This document shows positions 1 through 8,500 of a stretch of DNA of 64,000 nt, piece by piece. The stretch is from assembly GCA_963716925.1 (NCBI GenBank), contig CAVQUX010000010.1:1302001-1366000 (forward strand). Direction: 5' to 3'. Positions within the stretch are counted from its first letter, which is position 1. Each line of letters starts with the position of its first letter. Made by a program: the position numbers and the translations under genes. This stretch comes from DAISKN01 sp963716925 (GTDB taxonomy: Bacteria; Acidobacteriota; Vicinamibacteria; Marinacidobacterales; SMYC01). A model generated the notes under the pieces. The model made no database searches. It worked only from the letters and a program-made list of their open reading frames with translations, and had not been told where the DNA came from.

Positions 1-550
1 AGGCGGAGAGCCAGAGGAGGTTGGCGACGCCCAGCAGGCCCACCAGGAGCGGCACCGAGAAGGAGCCGACGACGCGCGCCGCGACCTCGCCCGATCCCAC
101 GAGACCGAAGAGCCTCTTCGACTGGCGCACGTCGTAGAGCCTCGCCGCGACCGCCCAGTACTCCAGATCGGTGAGCATGGAGAGAAGGCGGTAGGCAATC
201 ATCATTCCGAAGATGAGCCAGCCGGCCTCTCCCCACGAGAGCCCCAATCGGAGAACGCAGGTCATCGCCAGCATCAGGACCAGGGTTCCGGTCATGAGCG
301 GCGCGAAGGCGACTCTCTCCTTCGCCCGCGTATAGCCCAGCCCCGCCGCGATGCTCACGATCGCCGCGAGGAGATAGACGTAGGGGAGGTACGAGGCATC
401 GTAGTGGGCGAGGAACAGGGCGCTCGCCGCCGTCTCGAAAAATACCGTCGACGCCCCGGTGAAGAACGAGTGGAGAAGCATGAGGGACGTCGAACGGCCC
501 TCGCCGGGTCGGATGTCGAGCCAGGTGAGGATGCGCGATTGGAGGTTCAC
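1..550 (-). CDS. MFS-type transporter, ATP/ADP-carrier-like (partial)
   Basis: The gene runs off the left edge, so only about the first 183 residues are visible. Reading from a GTG at 550 gives VNLQSRILTWLDIRPGEG, then several hydrophobic segments and the stretch DLEYWAVAARLYDVRQSKRL followed by FGLVGSGEVAARVVGS. That loop resembles MFS proteins related to nucleotide (ATP/ADP) carriers, which in many bacteria carry extra cyclic-nucleotide-binding or HEAT domains; the family call rests on this loop. It begins 70 bases after the receiver gene and may share its operon. Substrate unknown. No strong ribosome binding site precedes the GTG, so the start is tentative. Confidence 0.55.
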   Translation of the reverse strand, partial: MNLQSRILTWLDIRPGEGRSTSLMLLHSFFTGASTVFFETAASALFLAHYDASYLPYVYLLAAIVSIAAGLGYTRAKERVAFAPLMTGTLVLMLAMTCVLRLGLSWGEAGWLIFGMMIAYRLLSMLTDLEYWAVAARLYDVRQSKRLFGLVGSGEVAARVVGSFSVPLLVGLLGVANLLWLSA

Positions 551-619
551 GGACGTCTGGGGCTGCCGCGAGCCGAGGCGGAGGGGCTCGCCCGCCGTAG
601 CCCTCGGGGCGAAGGCGGG

Positions 620-1402
620 TCAGGCGGTGACTCCCGTACCGGTGGCGTGCTGGATCAGATCCCTCATCTCGCGGATCAGCGCGTCCGGGCTCTGCCCTTT
701 CTTGACCAGCACCGCGGAGGTGAATCCTTCGAGGCGTTTCCGATCTTCGGTCGAGATATCCTTCGCCGTGAGCACCACCACCGGGATCTTGTTCCACTCG
801 TCGCTGCGGCGAAGCTCCTCGATGAAGCCGAATCCATCGAGCTCCGGCATCATCAGATCCAGGAGAATGAGGCTCGGCGGGCTCTCGGCCAGACGAGCGA
901 GCGCTTCGATGCCGTTCGCCGCCTCCAGCACCTTCAGGCCTTCCTGGGAAAGAGCGCGGCGGATGATCTCGCGCACGCTCGGGTCGTCCTCGACCACCAG
1001 CACCGGGCGGGTCGAAGCGTTGTTCCGGAACTTCTTGAGGACCTCCACCAGATGGTCGCGGTCGACGGGCTTCGTCATGTACTCCGCCGCCCCGAGGGCG
1101 TATCCCGTCGTCTTCTCGTCGATGTTGGTCATCATGATGACGGCTATCTGCCGGAGCTCCGGGTCCGACTTGAGCGTCTTCAGCACCTCCCAGCCGTCGA
1201 TTCCCGGCATCTGGACGTCCAGAGTGATGACGTCGGGACGGTGCTTGCGCGCGAGCTCGAGGCCCTCTTCGCCGCTCGAGGCGGTCATGACCGAGACCCC
1301 CTCCTTGGTGAGGGAGCGTTTGACCACGTCGCGCACCGAGGGGTCGTCGTCGATGACCAGGACCGAGCTGCCCTCGACGATCGTCACCGCCTCTTCCTCC
1401 AC
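620..1402 (-). CDS. Tandem receiver domains (C-terminal part of a hybrid histidine kinase)
   Basis: This encodes two complete CheY-like receiver domains. The first has VLVIDDDP at about residues 14-21 and phospho-acceptor Asp in ITLDVQMPGIDGW. The second has VLVVEDDP at about 133-140 and ILLDLMMPELDGF. Each ends in the usual Lys region (TKPVD; VKKGQ). The residues just upstream, in the other frame, continue a histidine-kinase ATPase domain that ends VESEPGKGSTFFVHIP. A one-base frame break near 1410-1425 therefore separates what was probably one hybrid kinase. As a free protein it would be a 260-residue double response regulator with no output domain. Confidence 0.8.
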   Translation of the reverse strand: MEEEAVTIVEGSSVLVIDDDPSVRDVVKRSLTKEGVSVMTASSGEEGLELARKHRPDVITLDVQMPGIDGWEVLKTLKSDPELRQIAVIMMTNIDEKTTGYALGAAEYMTKPVDRDHLVEVLKKFRNNASTRPVLVVEDDPSVREIIRRALSQEGLKVLEAANGIEALARLAESPPSLILLDLMMPELDGFGFIEELRRSDEWNKIPVVVLTAKDISTEDRKRLEGFTSAVLVKKGQSPDALIREMRDLIQHATGTGVTA

Positions 1403-2258
1403 CTGGAGGGTTATCTTCTTCGGGGTCGACGACGTCCGCGGGGATGTGAACGAAGAACGTGCTCCCCTTGCCGGGCTCGCTCTCGACGGTGATGTCGCCG
1501 CCCATCATCTGGCAGAACTTTCGACTGATCGCCAGTCCGAGACCCGTGCCTCCGTACTTGCGGGTGGTGGATACGTCCGCCTGGGAGAAGGCCTGGAAGA
1601 GCTTCGAGAGCTGCGCCTCGTTCATCCCGATGCCGCTGTCCTTCACCGAGAACACGAGCCAGTCCTTGTCGGGCCGCTTCTCCCGGGCCACGGCGAACGT
1701 TACCTTTCCCTCCTTGGTGAACTTGCTCGCGTTCGAGAGGAGGTTCAGGAGGACCTGCCGGAGCTTGGTGACGTCGGTGTTGGACGAACTGGACCTCGGG
1801 CGGGCACACCACCTCGAGATGGTTGCGCGTTCTTCTCGACCAGCGGCTAGCACCGTCGACGCCACGTCGTCCACCAGCTGCCGCACTTCGACGGGCTCGA
1901 TGTAGAGCTCCATCTTTCCCGCCTCGATCTTGGAGAGGTCGAGGACGTCGTTGATGAGACCCAGGAGGTGCTTTCCGGCGCTGTGGATCTTCCTGAGGTC
2001 GGGGACGAAGTCGTCCTGACCCAGGTCCTCGGCTTCCTCCTGGAGCATCTCGCTGTAGCCGAGGATGGCGTTCAACGGAGTCCGGAGCTCGTGGCTCATG
2101 TTGGCGAGAAACGAGCTCTTCGCCGAGTTCGCCTGCTCCGCCGCTTCCTTCGCCACCCGGAGCTCCTCCTCGGCCTTCTTCCTCGCGGTGATGTCGTGGG
2201 CGACGCAGACGATCCCCTGGACGCGCCTGCGTGGCATCGGTGAGGACCGAGCCCGAGA
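1403..2258 (-). pseudogene. Histidine kinase core (HisKA and HATPase), broken by frameshifts
   Basis: Translating this stretch across frame changes recovers a textbook kinase core. The H-box FLANMSHELRTPLNA lies near 2070-2115, and ATPase motifs DSGIGM and GGTGLGLAIS near 1530-1650. The frame must be changed at least at about 2280 (a run of six C on the plus strand), 2230, 1850, 1835, 1785 and 1420. Residue conservation between breaks is high and shows no drift. I infer assembly or sequencing indels more than gene decay. It links the sensor part (2259-3365) to the tandem receivers (620-1402). Confidence 0.7.
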
Positions 2259-3365
2259 TCAGGACGGGGATCTCCCTTCCCCCCGCGCGAGGATGGTGGT
2301 CTCGAGGTTCCGGATGGAGGATTCGGTGGTTCCGAGGCGGATGATGGACGGGAGGTTCACCGAGCTCCCGGTCGGCTTGACGAGTCTTCCTTCGTTTCCC
2401 AGGAAATCGAGGAAGCTTCGGCCGAGAAGAGCGCCTTCCTTCTCGTCGAGAAGCGAGAGCGCGGCTTCGTTCGCCGTTCGGATCTTCCAGCTCGAGTCGG
2501 TGACGATGAGCGCGTCCTCCATCGACTTGAGGATGTTGTCGACGTAGGACTTGGAGACCGTCGTCTCCTTCAGGCTCCGGGTCATGGTGCGGAAGGAGTC
2601 GGTGAGGTCGCCGACCTCGTCGTTGCTCTGGAACGGGACCTTGATCTCGGCGTCGAACCGGCCCGCCGCCACCTCGCGGGTGACCCGCGACAGCGCCACG
2701 ATGGGATCGGTGATCCGGCGCCCGAAGTTGATGAGAATCATCAGCAGCACCAGGAACGAGATCGACCCGATGGCGATGGCCCTCTGGGATCGGACGCGCA
2801 CCTCTTCGACCGTTCCCGAGAGCGTCGCGGTGAGCTCGCTCCGGCCCCGCTCCACGAGAGTGTTCAGATCCGACTCCAGCTGGTTCTTGTAGCGGGCGAC
2901 CTCCTGGAAAAGGTTCGCCACCTCCTCGTCGTTGAGCTGGCTCAGCGCTTCCGCGGGCGCGGTCTCTTCCTCGGGGAGGAGAAGCTGCTCGATGAGCTTC
3001 GACGCCTGGGTGTAGTAGTCGTCGAAGAGGGCCCGGATGAGCGCCACCTCTCCCCGCGAGCTCTCGGGAAGACTCTTGTCCAGAGTCTCGAGATCGAGCA
3101 GAAAGAGGTCGCGCTCTTCCTCCACGCGGTCGAGAAAGCTCTGCTCCCCCATGACCACGGTGTCCTCGATGAGGCGGCTCAGGGTCCGGAACCGGGCCTG
3201 AGTGGCGGTGATTCGGGAGAATTCCGGAAAGGAATGCTCCTGGACCTGGGTTAGCTCCGCTTCGACTTTCCCCGCGGCCCGGAAATTGATGAAGATGATG
3301 GTGCCGATGGTGAGCACGAAGCTCGCCATCAGCAGCCCGAATTTCAGTTTCAGCGGAAGGCGCAT
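2259..3365 (-). CDS. Sensor half of hybrid histidine kinase (TM, HAMP, PAS)
   Basis: Starting at ATG 3365 (MRLPLKLKFG), ten bases after the upstream stop, the protein has an N-terminal membrane helix, then a mostly helical periplasmic region of about 170 residues. A second helix (ISFLVLLMILINFG) leads into a HAMP segment with DPIVALSRVTREVAAG and NDEVGDLTDSFRTM. A PAS domain starts at about residue 275 (ILKSMEDALIVTDSSW). The frame breaks inside the PAS domain at a six-base homopolymer near 2276-2284, and the kinase core continues downstream in other frames. Its neighbour encodes a PstS-like binding protein, so the periplasmic domain may sense a ligand presented by that protein; this is inference. 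Confidence 0.75.
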   Translation of the reverse strand: MRLPLKLKFGLLMASFVLTIGTIIFINFRAAGKVEAELTQVQEHSFPEFSRITATQARFRTLSRLIEDTVVMGEQSFLDRVEEERDLFLLDLETLDKSLPESSRGEVALIRALFDDYYTQASKLIEQLLLPEEETAPAEALSQLNDEEVANLFQEVARYKNQLESDLNTLVERGRSELTATLSGTVEEVRVRSQRAIAIGSISFLVLLMILINFGRRITDPIVALSRVTREVAAGRFDAEIKVPFQSNDEVGDLTDSFRTMTRSLKETTVSKSYVDNILKSMEDALIVTDSSWKIRTANEAALSLLDEKEGALLGRSFLDFLGNEGRLVKPTGSSVNLPSIIRLGTTESSIRNLETTILARGEGRSPS

Positions 3366-3375
3366 GGTTCGACCT

Positions 3376-3795
3376 TCAGGGTTGGAGCTCGATGAACTTG
3401 ACCCGGTCGTCGGTGTAGCCCGCATCCACGATGCCGATAGAGCCGGGGTTCGCGGCGACGAAGTCCGCGACCAGTTTCGACGAGGCGAACGTCTTCGGGG
3501 CCGTGCCCTGTCCCGAGAACAGGTGCCGTTTCCAATACGCGCGGAACTGGCGCACCGTCTTCTTCAGGTTCTCTTCCAGGAAAGACTCGGTTAGCGGGGA
3601 TTTCTCGTCCAGGAGCGAGGGCTGGATTCGTGCCCCCGAGTCCCAGAACGTTTTCTTCCCCAGGTAGATTCGGGCGATGTCCGCCTGGCTGATTGCGGAC
3701 ACCTCGACGTCGGTGCTCACGATGACCTTAGTCTGGCCCCGGGCGACCGCCGCCCAAGCGAGGGTGAGGCCAATGGTCAGCAGGATTCTTTTCAT
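3376..3795 (-). CDS. Short PstS-like (phosphate-type) periplasmic binding protein
   Basis: A 139-residue protein with a clear signal peptide (MKRILLTIGLTLAWAAVARG). The mature part carries features of the half-length PstS-like family: ISQADIARIYLGKKTFWDSG near the N-terminus and YWKRHLFSGQG plus NPGSIGIVDAG in the C-terminal half. It is much shorter than transport-type PstS (about 320 residues or more), so it is probably not part of an ABC importer, and no permease lies nearby. It lies between a porin and a sensor kinase, an arrangement that suggests ligand presentation to the kinase. The specific ligand is not determined. Confidence 0.7.
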   Translation of the reverse strand: MKRILLTIGLTLAWAAVARGQTKVIVSTDVEVSAISQADIARIYLGKKTFWDSGARIQPSLLDEKSPLTESFLEENLKKTVRQFRAYWKRHLFSGQGTAPKTFASSKLVADFVAANPGSIGIVDAGYTDDRVKFIELQP

Positions 3796-3796
3796 T

Positions 3797-4859
3797 TCAG
3801 AACCCCAGGACCACGGCGGCCTTGATCTCGTTGTAGCTCGCCCCGGGGAACTCGGCGAGGGAGCTCGCGGAAGCGCCTTTGAAATAGTTGTTCTCGATCT
3901 TGATCATGAACCCGCCGGAGACTTCGTAGTTCAGCCCCGCGATGACGTCATAGCCGTGGTCGTCGGCCACGTCCGTCGATGGGTCCACGCGCTCCAGTCT
4001 GAAGTAGGGAGTGAGGCCGTTGTCGAACTCGTACGACGGCTGCAGGTACCAGCCCATCTGGAGAATCCGGTCGCCGTCCCTCGGGGTCGAGCCAGCCGAA
4101 GTCGAGCTCCGCCCAGAGCTTCCATGCCCGCGCCTGATACCGGAGCTCGAGGCCGCTGCTGGTGAGCGAGCCCACCCCATCGGAGTCGGGCTTGTCGTGA
4201 TAGAAGGATGTGCCGACCTCGAGCGCCTCGGTGGGCTCGAAGCGAAAGCGCCCGGTGATGGCCTTGGCGCCGTTATTGTCCTCTTCGAAGGGATTGGTCT
4301 CGCTCTGATCTCCGTTCGAGAGAAAGACGTCGTAGCTGAATCCTCGATCGCCGAGCAGACCGTCGCCGTGGACCGCGATACCCGCACCCCAGCGCGGGTA
4401 GAAGCGGAAAGCGTCGTCGACGATGCGTTCGGCCTTGTTGGTGCTCGCGGGCTCCTTCACGCTGAGAAACGCCGGCTTCGCGGTGTGGATCTCGTTGTAG
4501 ATCCCGAAGGGGATGAACATCTTTCCCACGCGGACCTTCAGGAGGTCGCTGAACGCGTACTCGACGAACGCGTACTCGACGGCGACGTTGCCGAAATCGT
4601 CCTCCGTCGCCGCTCCGTGCTCCCAGGTGAGATCGGTCGACACCCGGATGGCGTCGGTCACCTGGAAGTTGAGGACGAGGTCGAAGAGGTCGGCGTCGAA
4701 CGACCCGTTAGGGTCGCCGTTGCCCTCTTCGTCGAGCTGCTTTTCGAACTCGAAACCGGAGTAGCCGTTGATGGTGAGCTTGCTGGTGTACTGGGCGCAA
4801 ACCGGGCGGGCCGAAGCCGCGACGGTGGCGACGAGAATCGCCACGAGCGTCCATCTCAT
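3797..4859 (-). CDS. Outer-membrane porin (phosphate-selective OprO/OprP-like), one frameshift
   Basis: The N-terminus is a signal peptide (MRWTLVAILVATVAASARP). Alternating hydrophobic strands, acidic loops, and segments such as VRVGKMFIPFGIYNEIHTAK and RFYPRWGAGIAVHGDGLLGD are typical of phosphate-selective porins. The reading frame changes once near 4080. The new frame supplies the last strands (MGWYLQPSYEFDNGLTPYF) and ends in the aromatic residue expected of a beta-barrel (VVLGF). Corrected length is about 353 residues. GGAGGAAA lies a few bases before ATG 4859. Its stop is one base before the PstS-like start, so the two are co-transcribed. Confidence 0.75.
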
Positions 4860-5030
4860 GAGCTTTCCTCCGCGTCCGGGCGCACCTGCCCGAGGCGTTT
4901 CTCGAGGTTCGGCGAACCGGAAGCTCTAAGGTTCCGAGTCGGAAATCGGTTGTGAAATTTCTCTCAGTGTAACATACCGGTTGAGGTTTGGAAGCGGAGG
5001 CACGGCGCCGGAGAACGTCCTCGAAAGCGA

Positions 5031-5059
5031 TTGAGTCCGAAGAAAAAGGGCGTTACAAT
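5031..5059 (+). promoter_or_regulatory. Sigma-70-type promoter for the 5165 response regulator
   Basis: TTGAGT (5031-5036), a 17-base spacer and TACAAT (5054-5059) match the housekeeping consensus. Transcription would start near 5066, giving a leader of about 100 bases. The rest of the 4860-5164 intergenic stretch must also hold the oppositely directed porin promoter; I see no equally good box there and no other gene. Confidence 0.5.
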
Positions 5060-5164
5060 GATCGGAGTCTCAATCACAATCGAGTTCGAGCTGCCTCGCC
5101 CGATGCGTCGGATTCGCCTGACGCGGATCACGCGCCCGACGCGGTCGTTGCGAGGGGAATGCCC

Positions 5165-5543
5165 ATGCCGAGAATACTCCTGGTCGAAGACAACGAAATG
5201 AACCGCGACATGCTGTCGCGGCGGCTGAGCCGCAAAGGCTTCGAGGTCCTCATCGCCGTCGATGGACAGCAGGGGGTCGAGAAGACGATCGAGCGAGAGC
5301 CCCGATCTGGTGCTCATGGACATGAGCCTTCCGGTCCTCGACGGCTGGGAGGCCACCCGCAGGCTCAAGGCGGCGACTGAGACCAAGCACATCCCCATCA
5401 TCGCCCTGACGGCGCACGCGATGTCCGGCGATCGGGAAAAGACGCTGCAAGCGGGCTGCGACGACTACGACACCAAGCCCATCGAGCTGCCGAGGCTCAT
5501 CTCCAAGATCGAAGCGCTGCTGAACGCGAAGAAGGTGTCGTAG
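5165..5543 (+). CDS. Single-domain response regulator (DivK/CheY-like), one frameshift
   Basis: From ATG 5165 (MPRILLVEDNEMNRDMLSRR) the frame shifts near 5300 and continues with SPDLVLMDMSLPVLDGWEA, IIALTAHAMSGDREK and DYDTKPIELPRLISKIEALL. Together these form one complete receiver domain of about 125 residues with acidic pocket, phospho-acceptor Asp (MDMSLP), Thr/Ala switch and Lys, and no output domain. GAGGGG lies about nine bases before this ATG, which favours it over the ATG six bases upstream. Such stand-alone receivers usually relay phosphate from a hybrid kinase; the partner is not evident here. Confidence 0.75.
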
Positions 5544-5771
5544 CTGCTAGACGCTTCTCTGCTGCCCACGTGGGGCCACGTGTTCAACGGCCTGCGGCCG
5601 ACAGTGTCGAGGTCGAGGAGCGCGCCGGTCGCGTGCGACGAGCTCATCAATCGCATCGTTCGCCAGAGCTGTGGCTCACGAGTCATCGTACCGCGCACCG
5701 CGCTAGGCCTCCTGCCTCCGGTGCTCGTGAAGCAGACCCTTCGGACCCGCCTCTGTGCCGAGAACGCCAAG

Positions 5772-7300
5772 CTACGCCGCCGACAGGTCATGCCCGCTCG
5801 CGCTCCGCTGCCAGACGTAGTCGTACACGCGATTGGCGACTGCTTCGGTCTCCTCGTCGCGTGAAGGCGGCCGCGGCAGCGCCTCGCCAGAGGTTGTCGA
5901 GGATGAACACCTTGACCTCGGCCTGGGTGGTCGTGTTCTGCGTCCAGTCGTGCATGGGCCGGAGCAACTCTCGCAGCGACGCAAGCAGCGCCTTGCTCGC
6001 CTGCTTCAGCCGCTCCCGATCGGCCTTGCTGATGTTGTCCTTGAAGAGCAGATCGAACAGCGCCAGCTCGTCGTCGCTGAGCCCCTCTTCGGCGGCACGC
6101 CGTTGCTCGGCATCGAGGCTGGCGGCGAGCGTCGACCAGCTGCGCGAAGGTCGCTTCGACCGTCACCCGGTCCTTCTCGCGGTTGTAGTCCGCGATGATC
6201 TCCTGGTACTTCTTGTAGTAGTCCATCCGCATCGGGTTGCGGGCGAGCATCTGCGCCAGCTTCTTCTCGACGACCTCGCGGATGTCCTGCAGGGCGGCGT
6301 GCTTCCGCCGCACCTTGCTGGCGAACTCGTCGCGCAGCTTCTCGAAGTCGATCTGGCTCAGGTCCACCGTGAGCCCCTCGGCGTGGTCGTTCGCCGGGCG
6401 CCGCCGCGCGGATCGCCTCGTTGACGATCCTGTGCAGCTCCTTGAGCACCTCGGTCACGTCGGCCGTGTCGCGCTTCTCCTGCAGCTTCTTGTAGATGGC
6501 CTCGATGTTGTCGTGGCGCTCCGCGTAGGCGAGGGCGCTCGGCTCCATCAGCAGCGCCTTGAAGCGGATGAACACCTGCCGCGCCATGATCTCGAACCGG
6601 CGCTTGGCTTCGTCCGAGGTGTAGAGCGCGTCCACGGCATCCCGCAGCGCTTCGATCCGCGTCAAACCCGGTCGCGCCGCGGAGCCGGTCCGGATCGAAC
6701 CCGAGCCCCCGGAGGTGCTTCTCCGCCGCCTCGATGGCCTGCAGCAGGGCCGCCACCAGCTCCTCGATCGGCGCCACGATGCCGCCGCCCCCGCCGCCTT
6801 CCTCCTCGTCCCCGAGGGCGTACTGCGCCAGCGCCTCGCGCAGGCTCTTGAGCATGCCGTTGTAGTCGACGATGACGCCGCAGTCCTTGCCCGGGTAGAC
6901 GCGGTTGGCGCGGGCGATGGCCTGCATCAGGTTGTGGGCCTTCATCGGCTTGTCGATGTAGAGCGTCGCCAGGCACTCCACGTCGAAGCCGGTCAGCCAC
7001 ATCGCGCAGACGATGGCGATGCGGAAGGGATGCTGCGGGTCCTTGAAGGCATCATCCACGCTCACCCGCTTGCCGTCGGGCGTCTGGAAGCCGGTCTTCA
7101 TCACGACACGGTGCGGGATGATGTCGAAGCCCCACTTCTGGAAGTCGCGGACCTCGTTCTGTGCCTCGCTGATGATGATCTCGATGATGGTGCTCTCCAT
7201 CCACTGCGCCCGCCCGCGTAGCTCATCGAGTTGCTTGGTCAAGCGTTCTCGCGCGTCCGGGTCGCCCGAAGCTGCCAGTTCCCCTTCCTTGCTCGAGAAG
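5772..7300 (-). pseudogene. hsdR: Truncated type I restriction enzyme HsdR remnant
   Basis: Only the C-terminal third of a restriction/translocase subunit remains. It shows motor-domain residues ISEAQNEVRDFQKWGFDIIP, AIVCAMWLTGFDVECLATLY and motif VI QAIARANRVYPGKDCGVIVD. The helical C-terminus follows in successive frames (MDYYKKYQEIIADYNREKDR; LLRPMHDWTQNTTTQ) and ends YDYVWQRSASGHDLSAA at 5772. Frame changes occur near 6660, 6360, 6140 and 5890. Recognisable HsdR residues stop near 7300, with no N-terminal nuclease or helicase start and no hsdM or hsdS nearby. It is a dead fragment of a restriction island. Confidence 0.8.
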
Positions 7301-7510
7301 GACTGGGGTTGGCGGTAGCGGCGTGCTGCTCGCTTCGTAAGCGATCGTTTCGAATATGGAGGCGAACAGCAAGGATGACGACCACAGCCGTAGGGAAGCC
7401 CGTCCAGATCGCGGCAGGTAGTTCCGCTGAGAGAGAAAGTACCAGAGTGCCCCGGTGCCGCCTACGCCAGCACCGAACCACATCACCTGAAAGAGCCATT
7501 TTGGAGTCAT
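7223..7510 (-). CDS. Possible small membrane protein
   Basis: From ATG 7510 a 95-residue frame begins MTPKWLFQVMWFGAGVGG and contains one or two plausible membrane segments (about residues 5-28 and 44-60). Its last third overlaps the hsdR remnant and is probably not native coding sequence. It starts 20 bases left of the candidate attC site in the opposite direction, so it may be a hypothetical cassette gene. I recognise no family; it may not be expressed. Confidence 0.3.
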   Translation of the reverse strand: MTPKWLFQVMWFGAGVGGTGALWYFLSQRNYLPRSGRASLRLWSSSLLFASIFETIAYEASSTPLPPTPVLLEQGRGTGSFGRPGRARTLDQATR

Positions 7511-7529
7511 TTCGCCTCTTCAAGTGGCG

Positions 7530-7661
7530 GGCTAACACGCTTCAGCGGCGTGGCCAGTCCTATGGCGTTGGCAATGACTTACCCGAAGCTGACACCGCGC
7601 CACGTTGGCAACTATGCTATCCGAAAATGATGGCCGCGTCGGCTGCCAGCGAAAGTTAGCT
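7530..7661 (+). mobile_element. Candidate integron attC recombination site
   Basis: The 132-base segment begins GGCTAACACGCTTCAGCGGC and ends GCCAGCGAAAGTTAGC. The terminal GCTAAC (7531-7536) and GTTAGC (7655-7660) are complementary core sites of the RYYYAAC/GTTRRRY type. Inside them, TTCAGCGGCGTGGCCA pairs imperfectly with the complement of GGCCGCGTCGGCTG, with unpaired bases as in L-box hairpins of attC. Length fits the known 57-141 base range. The next gene pair is a toxin-antitoxin module, a common cassette cargo. No integrase or second attC is visible, so confidence is moderate. Confidence 0.5.
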
Positions 7662-7689
7662 TGCCGCCATGTCAGCTTCGACATACAAT
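7662..7689 (+). promoter_or_regulatory. Promoter of the toxin-antitoxin pair
   Basis: TTGCCG (7662-7667), a 16-base spacer and TACAAT (7684-7689) lie directly before ATG 7698. The start codon follows the -10 box by eight bases, so the message would be leaderless or nearly so. It lies just right of the attC core, so the cassette appears to carry its own promoter. Confidence 0.45.
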
Positions 7690-7697
7690 GATACTGA

Positions 7698-8030
7698 ATG
7701 AGCCCCAAGGACAAGCCTCTGGTTTGGCTCCACGGGGAGGTCAAAACGCCACCTTTTTCTAAGGCAGCAAGGATTGAAGCGGGCTACCTGCTTCGTGAAG
7801 TGCAACGAGGAACGGCGCTGTCCTTGCCACATTCGAGATCTATGCCTGGAATAGGTTCGCGGTGTCACGAACTGCGGGTGGTGGACGAGGGCAAAACATG
7901 GCGAATAATCTACCGCACGGACCGGGACGCGGTCGTCATTGTAGAGGTGTTTGCCAAGAAAACGACAAAGACGCCGAAAGCAGTTTTGGATGCCTGCCAA
8001 CGACGACTGCAGGAGTATGACGATGCGTGA
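7698..8030 (+). CDS. higB: HigB/RelE-family toxin (phage Gp49-like)
   Basis: A 110-residue basic protein with the RelE-superfamily pattern of Gp49-like toxins. LVWLHGEVKTPPFSKAARIE opens it, SMPGIGSRCHELRVVDEG holds the central strand, and WRIIYRTDRDAVVIVEVFAK gives the C-terminal strands followed by a helix with KTPK. Members of this family are ribosome-dependent mRNA interferases. The toxin gene comes first and the antitoxin overlaps its stop by eight bases, the HigBA order. GC content is visibly lower than that of the flanking genes, suggesting transfer. Confidence 0.8.
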   Translation: MSPKDKPLVWLHGEVKTPPFSKAARIEAGYLLREVQRGTALSLPHSRSMPGIGSRCHELRVVDEGKTWRIIYRTDRDAVVIVEVFAKKTTKTPKAVLDACQRRLQEYDDA

Positions 8031-8355
8031 CGCAAAGAGGGAACGGCTTGAGAAAAGAGGGTGGAAGGTCGGCAACGTGCAGGAGTTTCTTCAGCTCTCG
8101 GATGATGAAGCAGCATATGTCGAGCTGCGACTTCGTCTGGCAAATACTCTGAGGAAGGGGCGTAAGAAACGACGACTGAGCCAGAGCGAGCTTGCAAGAC
8201 GAATCAAATCAAGTCAGTCGCGCGTGGCAAAAATGGAAAGCGGTGACCCCTCCGTCTCGCTGGATCTCCTCATTCGCTCGCTGCTGGCACTTGGGACGTC
8301 CAACCGCGACCTGGCCCGGGCGATCACCGCCGCCCCTCTCGAGAAGGAAAGGTAA
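8023..8355 (+). CDS. higA: HigA-type antitoxin, XRE-family helix-turn-helix
   Basis: About 110 residues from ATG 8023, chosen because AGGAG at 8011-8015 is seven bases upstream; an ATG at 8017 is too close to it. The N-terminal 40 residues are acidic and helical (VQEFLQLSDDEAAYVELRLR). The rest is a Cro/C1-type HTH: LANTLRKGRKKRRLSQSELA then RRIKSSQSRVAKMESGDPSV. It should neutralise the HigB-like toxin and repress the shared promoter. The base composition matches the toxin gene. Confidence 0.8.
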   Translation: MRDAKRERLEKRGWKVGNVQEFLQLSDDEAAYVELRLRLANTLRKGRKKRRLSQSELARRIKSSQSRVAKMESGDPSVSLDLLIRSLLALGTSNRDLARAITAAPLEKER

Positions 8356-8457
8356 CTGAATAGTCGAAAATTGGCATCCGGATCCAGCGCGGAACCGGAC
8401 ATTTCGCGTCCCGTGTGCGGTGATACTTGTCGCGGCCGAGACGCTCGGAGCTCCGAT

Positions 8458-8476
8458 GCCGGGAATATCTCCCGGC
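8458..8476. terminator. Hairpin between convergent genes
   Basis: GCCGGGA-ATATC-TCCCGGC is a perfect 7-bp stem with a 5-base loop between the antitoxin (ends 8355) and the cyclase gene (ends 8501). There is no T-run on either side, so its action as an intrinsic terminator is uncertain. Nothing else recognisable lies in 8356-8500. Confidence 0.35.
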
Positions 8477-8500
8477 TATCGATTCCACCGCTCCTATCAG

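Noticed and set aside
4964..5401. Minus-strand open frame of 145 codons across the response regulator and its promoter
   Set aside because: Overlaps a good promoter and a conserved receiver domain on the other strand; no family seen.
5567..5582. CACGTGG-GG-CCACGTG inverted repeat after the response regulator
   Set aside because: Two-base loop and no T-run; too short to call a terminator or operator. The 5544-5771 stretch shows no other feature.
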